A program made the translations under genes and the position numbers. Below are positions 35,291-42,763 of a stretch of DNA of 64,000 nucleotides, one piece after another. Each line of letters starts with the position of its first letter. Position 1 is the first letter of the stretch. Below the pieces are notes generated by a model. It was not told the origin of the DNA, did no database searches, and saw only the letters and a list, made by a program, of their open reading frames with translations. This DNA comes from Streptomyces sp. 7-21 (GTDB lineage: Bacteria > Actinomycetota > Actinomycetes > Streptomycetales > Streptomycetaceae): positions 62,001 to 126,000 of the forward strand of contig NZ_JAERRL010000013.1 of NCBI RefSeq assembly GCF_016741785.1, given 5' to 3'.

Positions 35291-35984
35291 GCTCAGACCG
35301 CACCGTGCTCCAGCGGCTGGGCGGCCAGCCGATCCACTCGACGCGGCCGATCACCTTGTCCTCGGGGACGGTTCCGCCTCCCGGGGCGCCAAGGTATTCC
35401 CGGGAGTCAGCGGAGTCAGAACGGTGATCGCCCATCACCCACAACCGTCCCTCCGGCACTTCAATGTCAAACCTGACGTTCGAAGGGTTGTCCCCCGGAT
35501 ACACGTACGACTCGTCGAGTGGCTCACCGTTGACCTCGATGCGTCCCTGGGCGTCGCAGCAGCGGACCCGGTCGCCGCCGACGCCGATAACGCGCTTGAC
35601 GTAGTCGCTCCCCGACGAGGGCACGAGCCCCACCGTGGAGCCGAGCGTGCGCAGCAGCCCCTCGAGAGGGCCCGGGTCCGGCTCTTCCTGGACGAACGAC
35701 CCGCTGCCGTCGAAGACGATGACGTCGCCCCGCTGCACCTCGCCGCCGAAGCGGTAGGCGAGCTTGTTGACGAACACCCGGTCCCCGGCGTGGAGCGTGT
35801 CCGCCATGGAACCGCTCGGAATGTAGAAGGGCTGGATGACGAAGGCGCTCACCAGCGAGGTGAGCAGCAGCGTGCCGAGCAGCAGCGCCACCGGCCGACG
35901 CACGAAGCGCGACCACCGTCTCCGGCTCGGCTCGGGAGCGGAACGGTGATCGCGCTCGGGCGATTCTTCGTCGGATCCGGTCAC
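35283..35984 (-). CDS. lepB: type I signal peptidase, copy 4
   Basis: This 233-residue protein has one N-terminal anchor at about 32-55. The Ser box is YIPSGSMADT, the Lys box is DYVKRVIGVGGD, and GDHRSDSADSR follows. It lacks the C-terminal membrane segment seen in copies 1 and 2 and ends with SRWSTVRSEHG. GTG 35982-35984 was chosen; the open frame runs further into rplS without a ribosome site. It is the first lepB behind rplS, so the four genes are probably read from the rplS side. Confidence 0.92.
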   Translation of the reverse strand: MTGSDEESPERDHRSAPEPSRRRWSRFVRRPVALLLGTLLLTSLVSAFVIQPFYIPSGSMADTLHAGDRVFVNKLAYRFGGEVQRGDVIVFDGSGSFVQEEPDPGPLEGLLRTLGSTVGLVPSSGSDYVKRVIGVGGDRVRCCDAQGRIEVNGEPLDESYVYPGDNPSNVRFDIEVPEGRLWVMGDHRSDSADSREYLGAPGGGTVPEDKVIGRVEWIGWPPSRWSTVRSEHG

Positions 35985-36018
35985 GCCGTGATGGTAACCG
36001 GCCAGGCCACGGCAGCCG

Positions 36019-36366
36019 TCAGCTCTCGCGCTTCTCCTTGATCTTGGCGGCCTTGCCGCGGAGGTTGCGCAGGTAGTACAGCTTGGCGCGGCGGACGGCG
36101 CCCCGGGTGACGACCTCGATCTTCTCCACGACCGGGGTGTGCACCGGGAAGGTGCGCTCCACCCCGACACCGAAGCTCACCTTGCGGACGGTGAAGGTCT
36201 CCCGGACACCAGAGCCCTGGCGGCGGATCACCACGCCCTTGAACTGCTGCACGCGGGAGCGGTTGCCCTCGATGACGCGCACGTGCACGTTGACGGTGTC
36301 ACCAGGACGGAAAGCGGGGATGTCGTCACGCAGGGACGCGGCATCAACGCTGTCGAGGAGGTTCAT
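36019..36366 (-). CDS. rplS: 50S ribosomal protein L19
   Basis: This 115-residue protein is L19 by FRPGDTVNVHVRV, GVVIRRQGSGVRETFTVRK in part, GVGVERTFPVHTP and the RRAKLYYLR end. L19 sits at the interface between the ribosomal subunits. ATG 36364-36366 follows an AGAGAGCAGCAG stretch. Between trmD and rplS there are 133 bases, which may hold a ribosomal-protein promoter or leader that I cannot resolve. Confidence 0.96.
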   Translation of the reverse strand: MNLLDSVDAASLRDDIPAFRPGDTVNVHVRVIEGNRSRVQQFKGVVIRRQGSGVRETFTVRKVSFGVGVERTFPVHTPVVEKIEVVTRGAVRRAKLYYLRNLRGKAAKIKEKRES

Positions 36367-36499
36367 GGCCTGCTGCTCTCTTCGCTGATGCCACAGGTCA
36401 TCAGCGGAATGGTTCGAATGGTCATCGGTGGCGGCCCAGACGCCCCGGCGGCGTCGCTCCCCCTGTGGCAGGGCCGCACGCCGGTCGTGAGCCGACCGC

Positions 36500-37327
36500 C
36501 TATTCTTCCACGCCGGCCGACCGCCGCCCAAATCGACCCCCGGCGTCCCGCTCCCACCCCAGCTCCGCCAGGGTCGCCTCATCATGCCGGTCGAAGGCAG
36601 CCGGGTCGGCGGACTCAATCAGGTCGGGCCGGTTGCGGCTGGTGCGCCGCAGCGCCTGGTCACGCCGCCACCGGGCGATGCGGCCGTGGTGACCGGACAG
36701 CAGCACCTCGGGCACCTCACGGCCGCGCCACCGCGGCGGCTTGGTGTAGACCGGCCCTTCCAGCAGCCCGGCCATGGGACCCGGCGCGAAGGAGTCGTCG
36801 CGGTGGGAGTCGGCGTTCCCCAGGACGCCGGGCAGCAGCCGGGCGATGGCCTCGGTCATCACCAGCACCGGCGCCTCACCGCCCGCCAGCACGTAGTCAC
36901 CGATCGAGATCTCCCGCACGTCCAGGCGCGCGCCGTACTCCTCGATGACGCGCCGGTCGATGCCCTCGTAGCGCGCGGGCGTGAACACCAGCCAGCGGCA
37001 GCCGGCCAGCTCCTGCGCGAGCGGCTGCGTAAACGGCCGTCCGCTGGGCGTGGGCACGACGATGACCGGCTCGGCGCCGCCGGGCTCCCCGGACGCCAGC
37101 ACGGCGTCCAGCGCCTCGCCCCACGGCTCCGGCTTCATCACCATGCCCGGGCCGCCGCCGTACGGGGTGTCGTCCACGGTGTGGTGCCGGTCGTGGGTGA
37201 ACGCGCGCAGATCGTGGACGCGCACGTCGAGCTGGCCCCGGGCCCGCGCCTTGCCGACGAGCGAGACGTTCAGCGGCTCCAGGTACTCGGGGAAGATCGT
37301 GATGACGTCGATCCGCACCGCCGTCAC
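36500..37327 (-). CDS. trmD: tRNA (guanine37-N1)-methyltransferase
   Basis: This 275-residue SPOUT enzyme has IDVITIFPEYLEPLN at the start, DDTPYGGGPGMVMKPEP in part, RYEGIDRRVIEEY and the knot ISIGDYVLAGGE. It methylates G37 of tRNAs to prevent frameshifting. The start GTG 37327 overlaps the rimM stop by four bases. A C-terminal extension (about 240-275) is usual in actinobacteria. Confidence 0.95.
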   Translation of the reverse strand: MTAVRIDVITIFPEYLEPLNVSLVGKARARGQLDVRVHDLRAFTHDRHHTVDDTPYGGGPGMVMKPEPWGEALDAVLASGEPGGAEPVIVVPTPSGRPFTQPLAQELAGCRWLVFTPARYEGIDRRVIEEYGARLDVREISIGDYVLAGGEAPVLVMTEAIARLLPGVLGNADSHRDDSFAPGPMAGLLEGPVYTKPPRWRGREVPEVLLSGHHGRIARWRRDQALRRTSRNRPDLIESADPAAFDRHDEATLAELGWERDAGGRFGRRSAGVEE

Positions 37328-37872
37328 CCGGACCCGGAGTCGGCGGCCGGCCCCGCCGGACCGGCTGTGTCGAGCAGCCCGGCCGGAGGGTCGATCTCGA
37401 CCCGCCCGGCGGCCAGGTCCACATGCGGCACGATCTCGCGGACGAACGGGACCATCGCCTCGCCTCCCCCGGTGCGCGCCACCACCAGCAGGTCCTGGCC
37501 GGGCAGGTGGGCGACCTCGGTGACCCGCCCCACCTCGGCGCCGGCCGTGGTGACGGCGGTGAGCCCGATCAGCTGGTGGTCGTAGAACTCCTCCGGGTCC
37601 TCGGGGCGTTCGTCCGGGTCCACCTCGGCCAGCAGCAGGGTGTTGCGCAGGGCCTCGGCCGCGGTGCGGTCGGTGACCCCCTCGAAGCGCAGCAGCAGGC
37701 GGCCGCTGTGCACCCGTCCGCTGGCGATGGTCAGCGGGCCGGCCTCCGGCGGATCCGTGGCGAGGACGGCTCCGGGTGCGAGGCGCTGCTCCGGCTCGTC
37801 CGTCCTGACCTCCACGGTCACCTCGCCGCGGATTCCGTGGGCGCGGCCGATGCGCGCGACGACGAGTTCCAC
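37324..37872 (-). CDS. rimM: 16S rRNA-processing protein RimM
   Basis: This 182-residue RimM has an N-terminal beta-barrel (VARIGRAHGIRGEV) and a C-terminal PRC-barrel (EEFYDHQLIGL, VTEVAHLPGQDLL, MVPFVREIV). It helps 30S head maturation through S19. GTG 37870-37872 gives the conserved VELVVARIGRAHG start and has GGAAG four bases upstream. The open frame upstream is ignored. Confidence 0.94.
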   Translation of the reverse strand: MELVVARIGRAHGIRGEVTVEVRTDEPEQRLAPGAVLATDPPEAGPLTIASGRVHSGRLLLRFEGVTDRTAAEALRNTLLLAEVDPDERPEDPEEFYDHQLIGLTAVTTAGAEVGRVTEVAHLPGQDLLVVARTGGGEAMVPFVREIVPHVDLAAGRVEIDPPAGLLDTAGPAGPAADSGSG

Positions 37873-37937
37873 TCGGCTTCCGTTCCGTGTCCGTTCCGTT
37901 GTGCGTGCCCGGCGCACTCGCCGGCGCTGTCAGCGCG

Positions 37938-37968
37938 GCGGCCCCCAGGCCACTGCCCTGGGGGCCGC
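37938..37968 (-). terminator. strong hairpin between khpA and rimM
   Basis: GCGGCCCCCAGG (37938-37949) pairs perfectly with CCTGGGGGCCGC (37957-37968) around a 7-base loop, giving 12 GC-rich pairs. It lies after the khpA stop and before rimM on the same strand. No T-run follows. It may end or slow transcription from rpsP-khpA, or mark an RNA processing point. Confidence 0.6.
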
Positions 37969-37985
37969 GTCACGTGCTCGCGCGG

Positions 37986-38225
37986 TCAGCGAACCTCGTC
38001 CACGTCGACCAGGTCGACGCGGACGTTCTTGCCGCCCAGCGCTCCCACGACGGTGCGCAGCGAGCGGGCGGTGCGGCCGTTGCGACCGATCACCTTGCCG
38101 AGGTCGTCGGGGTGCACCCGCACCTCGAGCACGCGGCCTCTGCGCAGCGTGCGCGAGGCGACCTGGACCTCTTCGGGATGGTCGACGATGCCCTTGACCA
38201 GGTGCTCCACCGCCTCCTCAAGCAT
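37986..38225 (-). CDS. khpA: KH-domain RNA-binding protein KhpA
   Basis: This 79-residue protein is a single KH domain with the GxxG loop in VIGRNGRTARSLRTVV. Genes of this type sit between rpsP and rimM in actinobacteria and firmicutes. In firmicutes KhpA forms a dimer with KhpB and binds many RNAs. It starts at ATG 38225, three bases after the rpsP stop. Confidence 0.93.
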   Translation of the reverse strand: MLEEAVEHLVKGIVDHPEEVQVASRTLRRGRVLEVRVHPDDLGKVIGRNGRTARSLRTVVGALGGKNVRVDLVDVDEVR

Positions 38226-38228
38226 CCC

Positions 38229-38648
38229 TTAGCCCTCGGACTCGGACTTCTCGGAGCCCTTGTCGGCCTTCTTCGCCTTGGGGGTGATGGCCTCACCCTT
38301 CGGCTCCCCGCCCGACTCCTTGGCCGCCGCCTCGAAGAGCGCGCGCTTGTCGGCCTTGGCCTCCGGCTCCTTCAGCGGGGCCGGAGCCGGCAGGCCCTTG
38401 AACTTCTGCCAGTCGCCGGTGCGCTTGAGGATGGCGAGCACCGGCTCGGTCGGCTGGGCACCGACGCCCAGCCAGTACTGCACGCGCTCGGAGTCGACCT
38501 CGATGCGCGACGGGTTCTGCACCGGGTGGTACAGGCCGATCTCCTCGATGGCCCGCCCGTCCCGGCGCGTCCGGGCGTCGGCGACAACGATGCGGTAGTG
38601 CGGCGAGCGGATCTTGCCCAGGCGCTTCAGCTTGATCTTGACTGCCAC
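38229..38648 (-). CDS. rpsP: 30S ribosomal protein S16
   Basis: The first 80 residues are typical S16: AVKIKLKRLGKIRSPHYRIVV in part, RDGRAIEEIGLYHP, and VQYWLGVGAQPTEPV. A tail of about 55 Lys/Glu/Ala-rich residues follows, longer than in E. coli but common in actinobacteria. GTG 38646-38648 has AGGAG about 11 bases upstream. The frame is open much further without coding character. Confidence 0.95.
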   Translation of the reverse strand: MAVKIKLKRLGKIRSPHYRIVVADARTRRDGRAIEEIGLYHPVQNPSRIEVDSERVQYWLGVGAQPTEPVLAILKRTGDWQKFKGLPAPAPLKEPEAKADKRALFEAAAKESGGEPKGEAITPKAKKADKGSEKSESEG

Positions 38649-38823
38649 GGTTGTGGTGTCTCCTGATGTTGACGTAAGTGGGCCACCGCGGGATGCCACG
38701 TGGGGAGGGCGGCGCCGGGGGCCCGGCGGACGCGTCAGCCGGAGGAGAGAGGGATCCTGTACGACTGCCGAGTTCAGCCGCCCATTGTGCCACACCGCCG
38801 CCTGGGCACCGGACGGGCCGTCC

Positions 38824-39432
38824 TCACGCGGAGGCGGCCACCGCCATCTTGTCCGCGATCGTGAAGGGCTTCTTGCACGCTCCGCAGACGATCGGCGCCT
38901 GGGCCAGGACCGACGGCACGACGCGGACGTTCCGCCCGCACTCGCAGACGGCCTTGACCCGCACGCCACCGCCGGAGGAGCCGTGCCGCGCCGCCGGACC
39001 GCGGAAACTGCGCTTGGTGTCGGTCGCGGTGGCCGCGCTGTGGGCCTTGACGGCTCTGGCGAGCCGCTCGGCCGTGTCCCGGTACCGCTGCCGGGTCTCG
39101 CTGTTCATCGTCACCAGCGAGAAGCCGCTGGACGGATGCGGGTCCTCGGTGTGGTCCAGGCCGAGCTCCTCGGCGATCGCGAGGAACCGGCGGTTGTGGT
39201 AGCGCCCGGCGCGTGAGGTGTCGCGCACGCCGCGGGCGGCGGCGATGCCGTGCACCGCCTCGTGCAGCAGTCGTTCGAAGGAGAGCTCCGAGCCGCAGGC
39301 CGAGGAGGACTCTCCGATGAGGGATTCCGGAGCGGCCAGGTCAGGCAGTTCCGGGTGGTACCGCTGAATGTCGGCCCACGCGTGTGCCAGCTCGGCCGCG
39401 AGAACTGGTGGTGTCGTGCTCACGTCGTGCAT
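38824..39432 (-). CDS. protein of unknown function with HExxH motif and C-terminal zinc ribbon
   Basis: This protein of 202 residues has HEAVHGIAAARG in the first half, an HExxH zinc-peptidase-type motif as in SprT-like proteins. At the end CECGRN and CGACKKP form a four-cysteine zinc ribbon. No signal peptide is seen. I chose ATG 39432, 11 bases after a GGGGGGA; GTG 39423 is in frame nearby. I recall related proteins in many Streptomyces at this place, but not a function. It could be a DNA- or ribosome-associated metalloprotein; that is only a guess. Confidence 0.75.
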   Translation of the reverse strand: MHDVSTTPPVLAAELAHAWADIQRYHPELPDLAAPESLIGESSSACGSELSFERLLHEAVHGIAAARGVRDTSRAGRYHNRRFLAIAEELGLDHTEDPHPSSGFSLVTMNSETRQRYRDTAERLARAVKAHSAATATDTKRSFRGPAARHGSSGGGVRVKAVCECGRNVRVVPSVLAQAPIVCGACKKPFTIADKMAVAASA

Positions 39433-39588
39433 AACGAGCAAGTCCCCCCGGGTGTTCCGATTCCGGGTCAAGTCCACGAATTTGCACCTACTACTGAGAG
39501 AGCCGTAACGGCGATGGCCAGGGATTGCGTGGGGGGTGGGGTGTGGGGGGATGTGTGAAGGTGTTCAGTTGTCGGTGTGGGGGCCCGA

Positions 39589-39615
39589 GGGCCGCGCGCT
39601 CAGTACGCGCGGCCC
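39589..39615 (-). terminator. terminator hairpin at the end of proS
   Basis: GGGCCGCGCG (39589-39598) pairs perfectly with CGCGCGGCCC (39606-39615) around the loop CTCAGTA, which contains the proS stop codon (39600-39602). Ten GC-only pairs make this one of the strongest hairpins in the window. Confidence 0.6.
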
Positions 39616-41015
39616 ACGACTGCGACGGTACCGGGCTCGTCATCGGAACCCGGAACCGACCCGTCCTCCGCGACCAGGCAGCGCACCGAGACCGCCTCGG
39701 CTGCCAGCCGCTCCTCGCCCTCGGGGCCGAGGTCGGCCCACGGGATGCGGGCCCAGCCGCCCGCGGCGGCGGCCTCGACGGCCTCCTCGACGGTGCGCAC
39801 ATCGCTGGTGCGCGCCTCCCGGCGCTCGCGGGACTGGCGCAGCAGCAGCGCCTGGTCCTCCTCCAGCACCGAGGGCAGCAGCTTGGGCACGGCATCGAGC
39901 GAGACCGGCTCCTTGCCGCCGGGAACGCGCCGGGCGAGCATGGCCGTGCCCTCCGCCAGGTCGCGCGGGCCGATCTCCACCCGCACCGGCACGCCCTTCA
40001 GCTCCCAGTCCACAGCGCGGCGGCCGAACGGCACGTCGGCGCGGTCGTCGGCCTCCGCCCTGACGCCGGCCGCCTGGAGGGCGGCGGTCAGCTCGCGCAC
40101 CTTGGCCAGCACGGCCTCGTCGTCCTTGACGGCCATGACCACGGCCTGCACCGGCGCGATCCTGGGCGGTACCCGCAGGCCGTTGTCGTCGCCGTGCGAC
40201 ATGATGAGCCCGCCGATCATGCGGGTAGAGACGCCCCAGGAGGTCTGCCAGACCAGCTCGCGGCTGCCCTCGCGGGACAGGAAGGTGGTGTCGAAGGCAC
40301 GGGCGAAGTTCTGCCCCAGCTCGTGGCTGGTGCCCAGCTGGAGCGCCTTGCCGTCGCCCATCATGCCCTCGAGGGTGAGGGTGTTGATCGCCCCGGCGAA
40401 CCGCTCGGCCGGCGTCTTGCGGCCGAGCACGACGTCGAGGGCGAGCGTGTTGACGAGGAAGTCGGCGTAGACCTCGCGGTGGATGAGCGCGGCGAAGTCC
40501 CGGGCCTCCTCGTAGCTGGCGTGGGCCGTGTGCCCCTCCTGCCACAGGAACTCACTGGTGCGCAGGAACAGCCGCGGCCGCATCTCCCAGCGCACCACGT
40601 TGGCCCACTGGTTGATCCGCAGCGGCAGGTCCCGGTAGCTCTGGACCCACTTGGAGAAGTACTCGTTGATGACCGTCTCGGAGGTGGGCCGGGTGACGAC
40701 CGGCTCCTCCAGCTGCTTGCCGCCGCCGTGCGTGACGACGGCCAGCTCGGGGGCGAACCCCTCGACGTGCTCGGCCTCCCGCACCAGGTAGGACTGCGGG
40801 ATGAACAGCGGGAAGTAGGCGTTGCGGGTGCCCGTCTTCTTGATGCGGGCGTCCAGCTCCTGCTGCATCCGCTCCCAGATCCCGTACGCATACGGTCGGA
40901 TCACCATCGTGCCGCGCACCGGACCGTTGTCCGCGAGCTCGGCCTTGTTGATCACGTCCTGGTACCAGCGGGGGAAGTCCTCCGCCTGCGGGGTGAGTAC
41001 GGGAGCCTTTGCCAT
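39600..41015 (-). CDS. proS: prolyl-tRNA synthetase, archaeal/eukaryotic type
   Basis: This class II synthetase has 471 residues. Motif 2 is RWEMRPRLFLRTSEFLWQEGHTAH in part; TRPTSETVINEYF precedes it. The active site lies around GTSHELGQNFARAF. It lacks the 180-residue editing insertion of the bacterial type. It ends with a zinc-binding-like C-domain and a terminal Tyr (VGRAY), as in archaeal and eukaryotic ProRS. The main proS of S. coelicolor is the longer bacterial type, so this could be a second copy or a replacement. Extra synthetase copies sometimes give drug resistance; that is not shown here. Confidence 0.92.
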   Translation of the reverse strand: MAKAPVLTPQAEDFPRWYQDVINKAELADNGPVRGTMVIRPYAYGIWERMQQELDARIKKTGTRNAYFPLFIPQSYLVREAEHVEGFAPELAVVTHGGGKQLEEPVVTRPTSETVINEYFSKWVQSYRDLPLRINQWANVVRWEMRPRLFLRTSEFLWQEGHTAHASYEEARDFAALIHREVYADFLVNTLALDVVLGRKTPAERFAGAINTLTLEGMMGDGKALQLGTSHELGQNFARAFDTTFLSREGSRELVWQTSWGVSTRMIGGLIMSHGDDNGLRVPPRIAPVQAVVMAVKDDEAVLAKVRELTAALQAAGVRAEADDRADVPFGRRAVDWELKGVPVRVEIGPRDLAEGTAMLARRVPGGKEPVSLDAVPKLLPSVLEEDQALLLRQSRERREARTSDVRTVEEAVEAAAAGGWARIPWADLGPEGEERLAAEAVSVRCLVAEDGSVPGSDDEPGTVAVVGRAY

Positions 41016-41093
41016 GGCGGGAATAGTACGGCCCGGCGGGCACTGAGCGTGAATCGGCCGCCGGGCCGCAATGCCGTCGTTATACGCGGCCGT

Positions 41094-42644
41094 TCACTGC
41101 GGCGGCAGCATGTCCTTGAACTCCTTGGGCAGCTCGAACGGCACCTCGCCGTTCCCGCCGCTCTCGCCCGCCCGGCGGCGGGCGGCCGCCTGCTCCTCGG
41201 CCTGCCGCTTCATCGGGTTGCCGCTGCGGCGGCGGCCCTTGGCCTTCTTCTGCGCTTTGCCCTTTTTCCTGGCCGCACCGCCTCCCATGCCGGGCATACC
41301 CGGCATACCCGGCATCCCGGGCATCGCCGGGACGCCGCCGCCCTGGGCGACCTTGGACATCATCTTGCGGGCCTCGAAGAACCGCTCCACCAGGCCCTTG
41401 ACCGCGCTGACGTCCACGCCGGAACCGCGCGCGATGCGGGCGCGCCGGGAACCGTTGATGATCTTGGGATCGGCCCGCTCAGCCGGGGTCATCGATTTGA
41501 TGATCGCGGCCGTGCGGTCCACCTCGCGTTCGTCGAGGTTGTTGATCTGCTCCTTCAGCTGGCCCATCCCCGGCATCATCCCCAGCAGCTTGGAGATCGA
41601 GCCCATCTTGCGGACCTGCTCCATCTGGGAGAGGAAGTCGTCGAGGGTGAACTCCTTGGGGCCCTTGGCCAGCTTGCTCGCGAGCTTCTCGGCCTCCTGC
41701 TGGCTGAAGGTGCGCTCGGCCCGCTCGATGAGGCTGAGGACGTCGCCCATGCCCAGGATGCGCGAGGCCATCCGGTCGGGGTGGAAGGCGTCGAAGTCGT
41801 CCAGCTTCTCGCCATTGGAGGCGAACATGATCTGGCGGCCGGTGACGTGCGCGATGGACAGCGCGGCACCGCCGCGCGCGTCGCCGTCGAGCTTGGAGAG
41901 CACCACGCCGTCGAAGCCCACGCCGTCGCGGAAGGCCTCGGCGGTCGTCACCGCGTCCTGGCCGATCATGGCGTCGACGACGAAGAGCACCTCGTCGGGG
42001 CTGACAGCGTCGCGGATGTCGGCGGCCTGCCGCATCATCTCCTCGTCGATGCCGAGGCGTCCGGCGGTGTCGACGATGACCACGTCGTACTGCTTGTCGC
42101 GGGCGTAGGCCACGGAGTCCTCGGCGACCTTGACGGGATCGCCGACGCCGTTGCCGGGCTCCGGGGCGAAGATGCCGACGCCCGCCCGCTCCGCGACCAC
42201 CGTCAGCTGGTTGACGGCGTTCGGGCGCTGGAGGTCACAGGCGACCAGCAGCGGCGTGTGCCCCTGGCTCTTGAGCCACAGGCCGAGCTTGCCGGCCAGC
42301 GTGGTCTTGCCCGCGCCCTGGAGGCCCGCGAGCATGATCACGGTCGGCGGGTTCTTGGCGAAGCGGAGCCGCCGGGTGTCGCCGCCGAGGATGCCGATCA
42401 GCTCCTCGTTGACGATCTTGATGACCTGCTGCGCGGGGTTGAGGGCCTTGGAGACCTCGGTGCCGAGGGCGCGCTCCTTGACCTGCTTGATGAAGGACCG
42501 GACAACCGGGAGCGCCACGTCGGCTTCGAGCAGGGCGATCCGGATCTCCCGCGCCGTGGCGTCGATGTCCGCCTCGCTCAGCCGGCCTTTGCCCCTGAGG
42601 TTCTTGAATGTCGCCGCAAGGCGATCGGAGAGAGTGTCGAACAC
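41094..42644 (-). CDS. ffh: signal recognition particle protein Ffh
   Basis: This 516-residue GTPase has an N-domain (about 1-90) and a G-domain with GLQGAGKTT at about 108-116, DTAGR, and SKLDGDARGG. The Met-rich M-domain (about 300-440) binds 4.5S RNA and signal peptides. Near the end there is a run of Pro-Gly-Met repeats followed by a Lys/Arg-rich tail. It works with FtsY (49883) to target membrane proteins. The GTG start has GGAGG 12 bases upstream. A 7-bp hairpin (ACCCCGC/GCGGGGT, 42663-42686) lies between glnD and this gene. Confidence 0.95.
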   Translation of the reverse strand: MFDTLSDRLAATFKNLRGKGRLSEADIDATAREIRIALLEADVALPVVRSFIKQVKERALGTEVSKALNPAQQVIKIVNEELIGILGGDTRRLRFAKNPPTVIMLAGLQGAGKTTLAGKLGLWLKSQGHTPLLVACDLQRPNAVNQLTVVAERAGVGIFAPEPGNGVGDPVKVAEDSVAYARDKQYDVVIVDTAGRLGIDEEMMRQAADIRDAVSPDEVLFVVDAMIGQDAVTTAEAFRDGVGFDGVVLSKLDGDARGGAALSIAHVTGRQIMFASNGEKLDDFDAFHPDRMASRILGMGDVLSLIERAERTFSQQEAEKLASKLAKGPKEFTLDDFLSQMEQVRKMGSISKLLGMMPGMGQLKEQINNLDEREVDRTAAIIKSMTPAERADPKIINGSRRARIARGSGVDVSAVKGLVERFFEARKMMSKVAQGGGVPAMPGMPGMPGMPGMGGGAARKKGKAQKKAKGRRRSGNPMKRQAEEQAAARRRAGESGGNGEVPFELPKEFKDMLPPQ

Positions 42645-42763
42645 GGCGCTGCAAATCCTCCAACCCCGCCGTCTGCGGTGCGGGGTACTTCAGCAGGTAG
42701 GTGGGTGACAGTGCTCCCCAGCGTATCGGCACGCCGCGGTTGCGGTCAGCCCGCGTCGGATCC

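Noticed and set aside
35581..35590. GCCGATAA, a possible WhiG promoter -10
   Set aside because: It lies inside lepB coding sequence and no matching -35 is present upstream.
41280..41335. Short tandem repeats that might suggest a CRISPR or VNTR array
   Set aside because: They are 9-base codon repeats inside ffh with no spacers; there are no cas genes.
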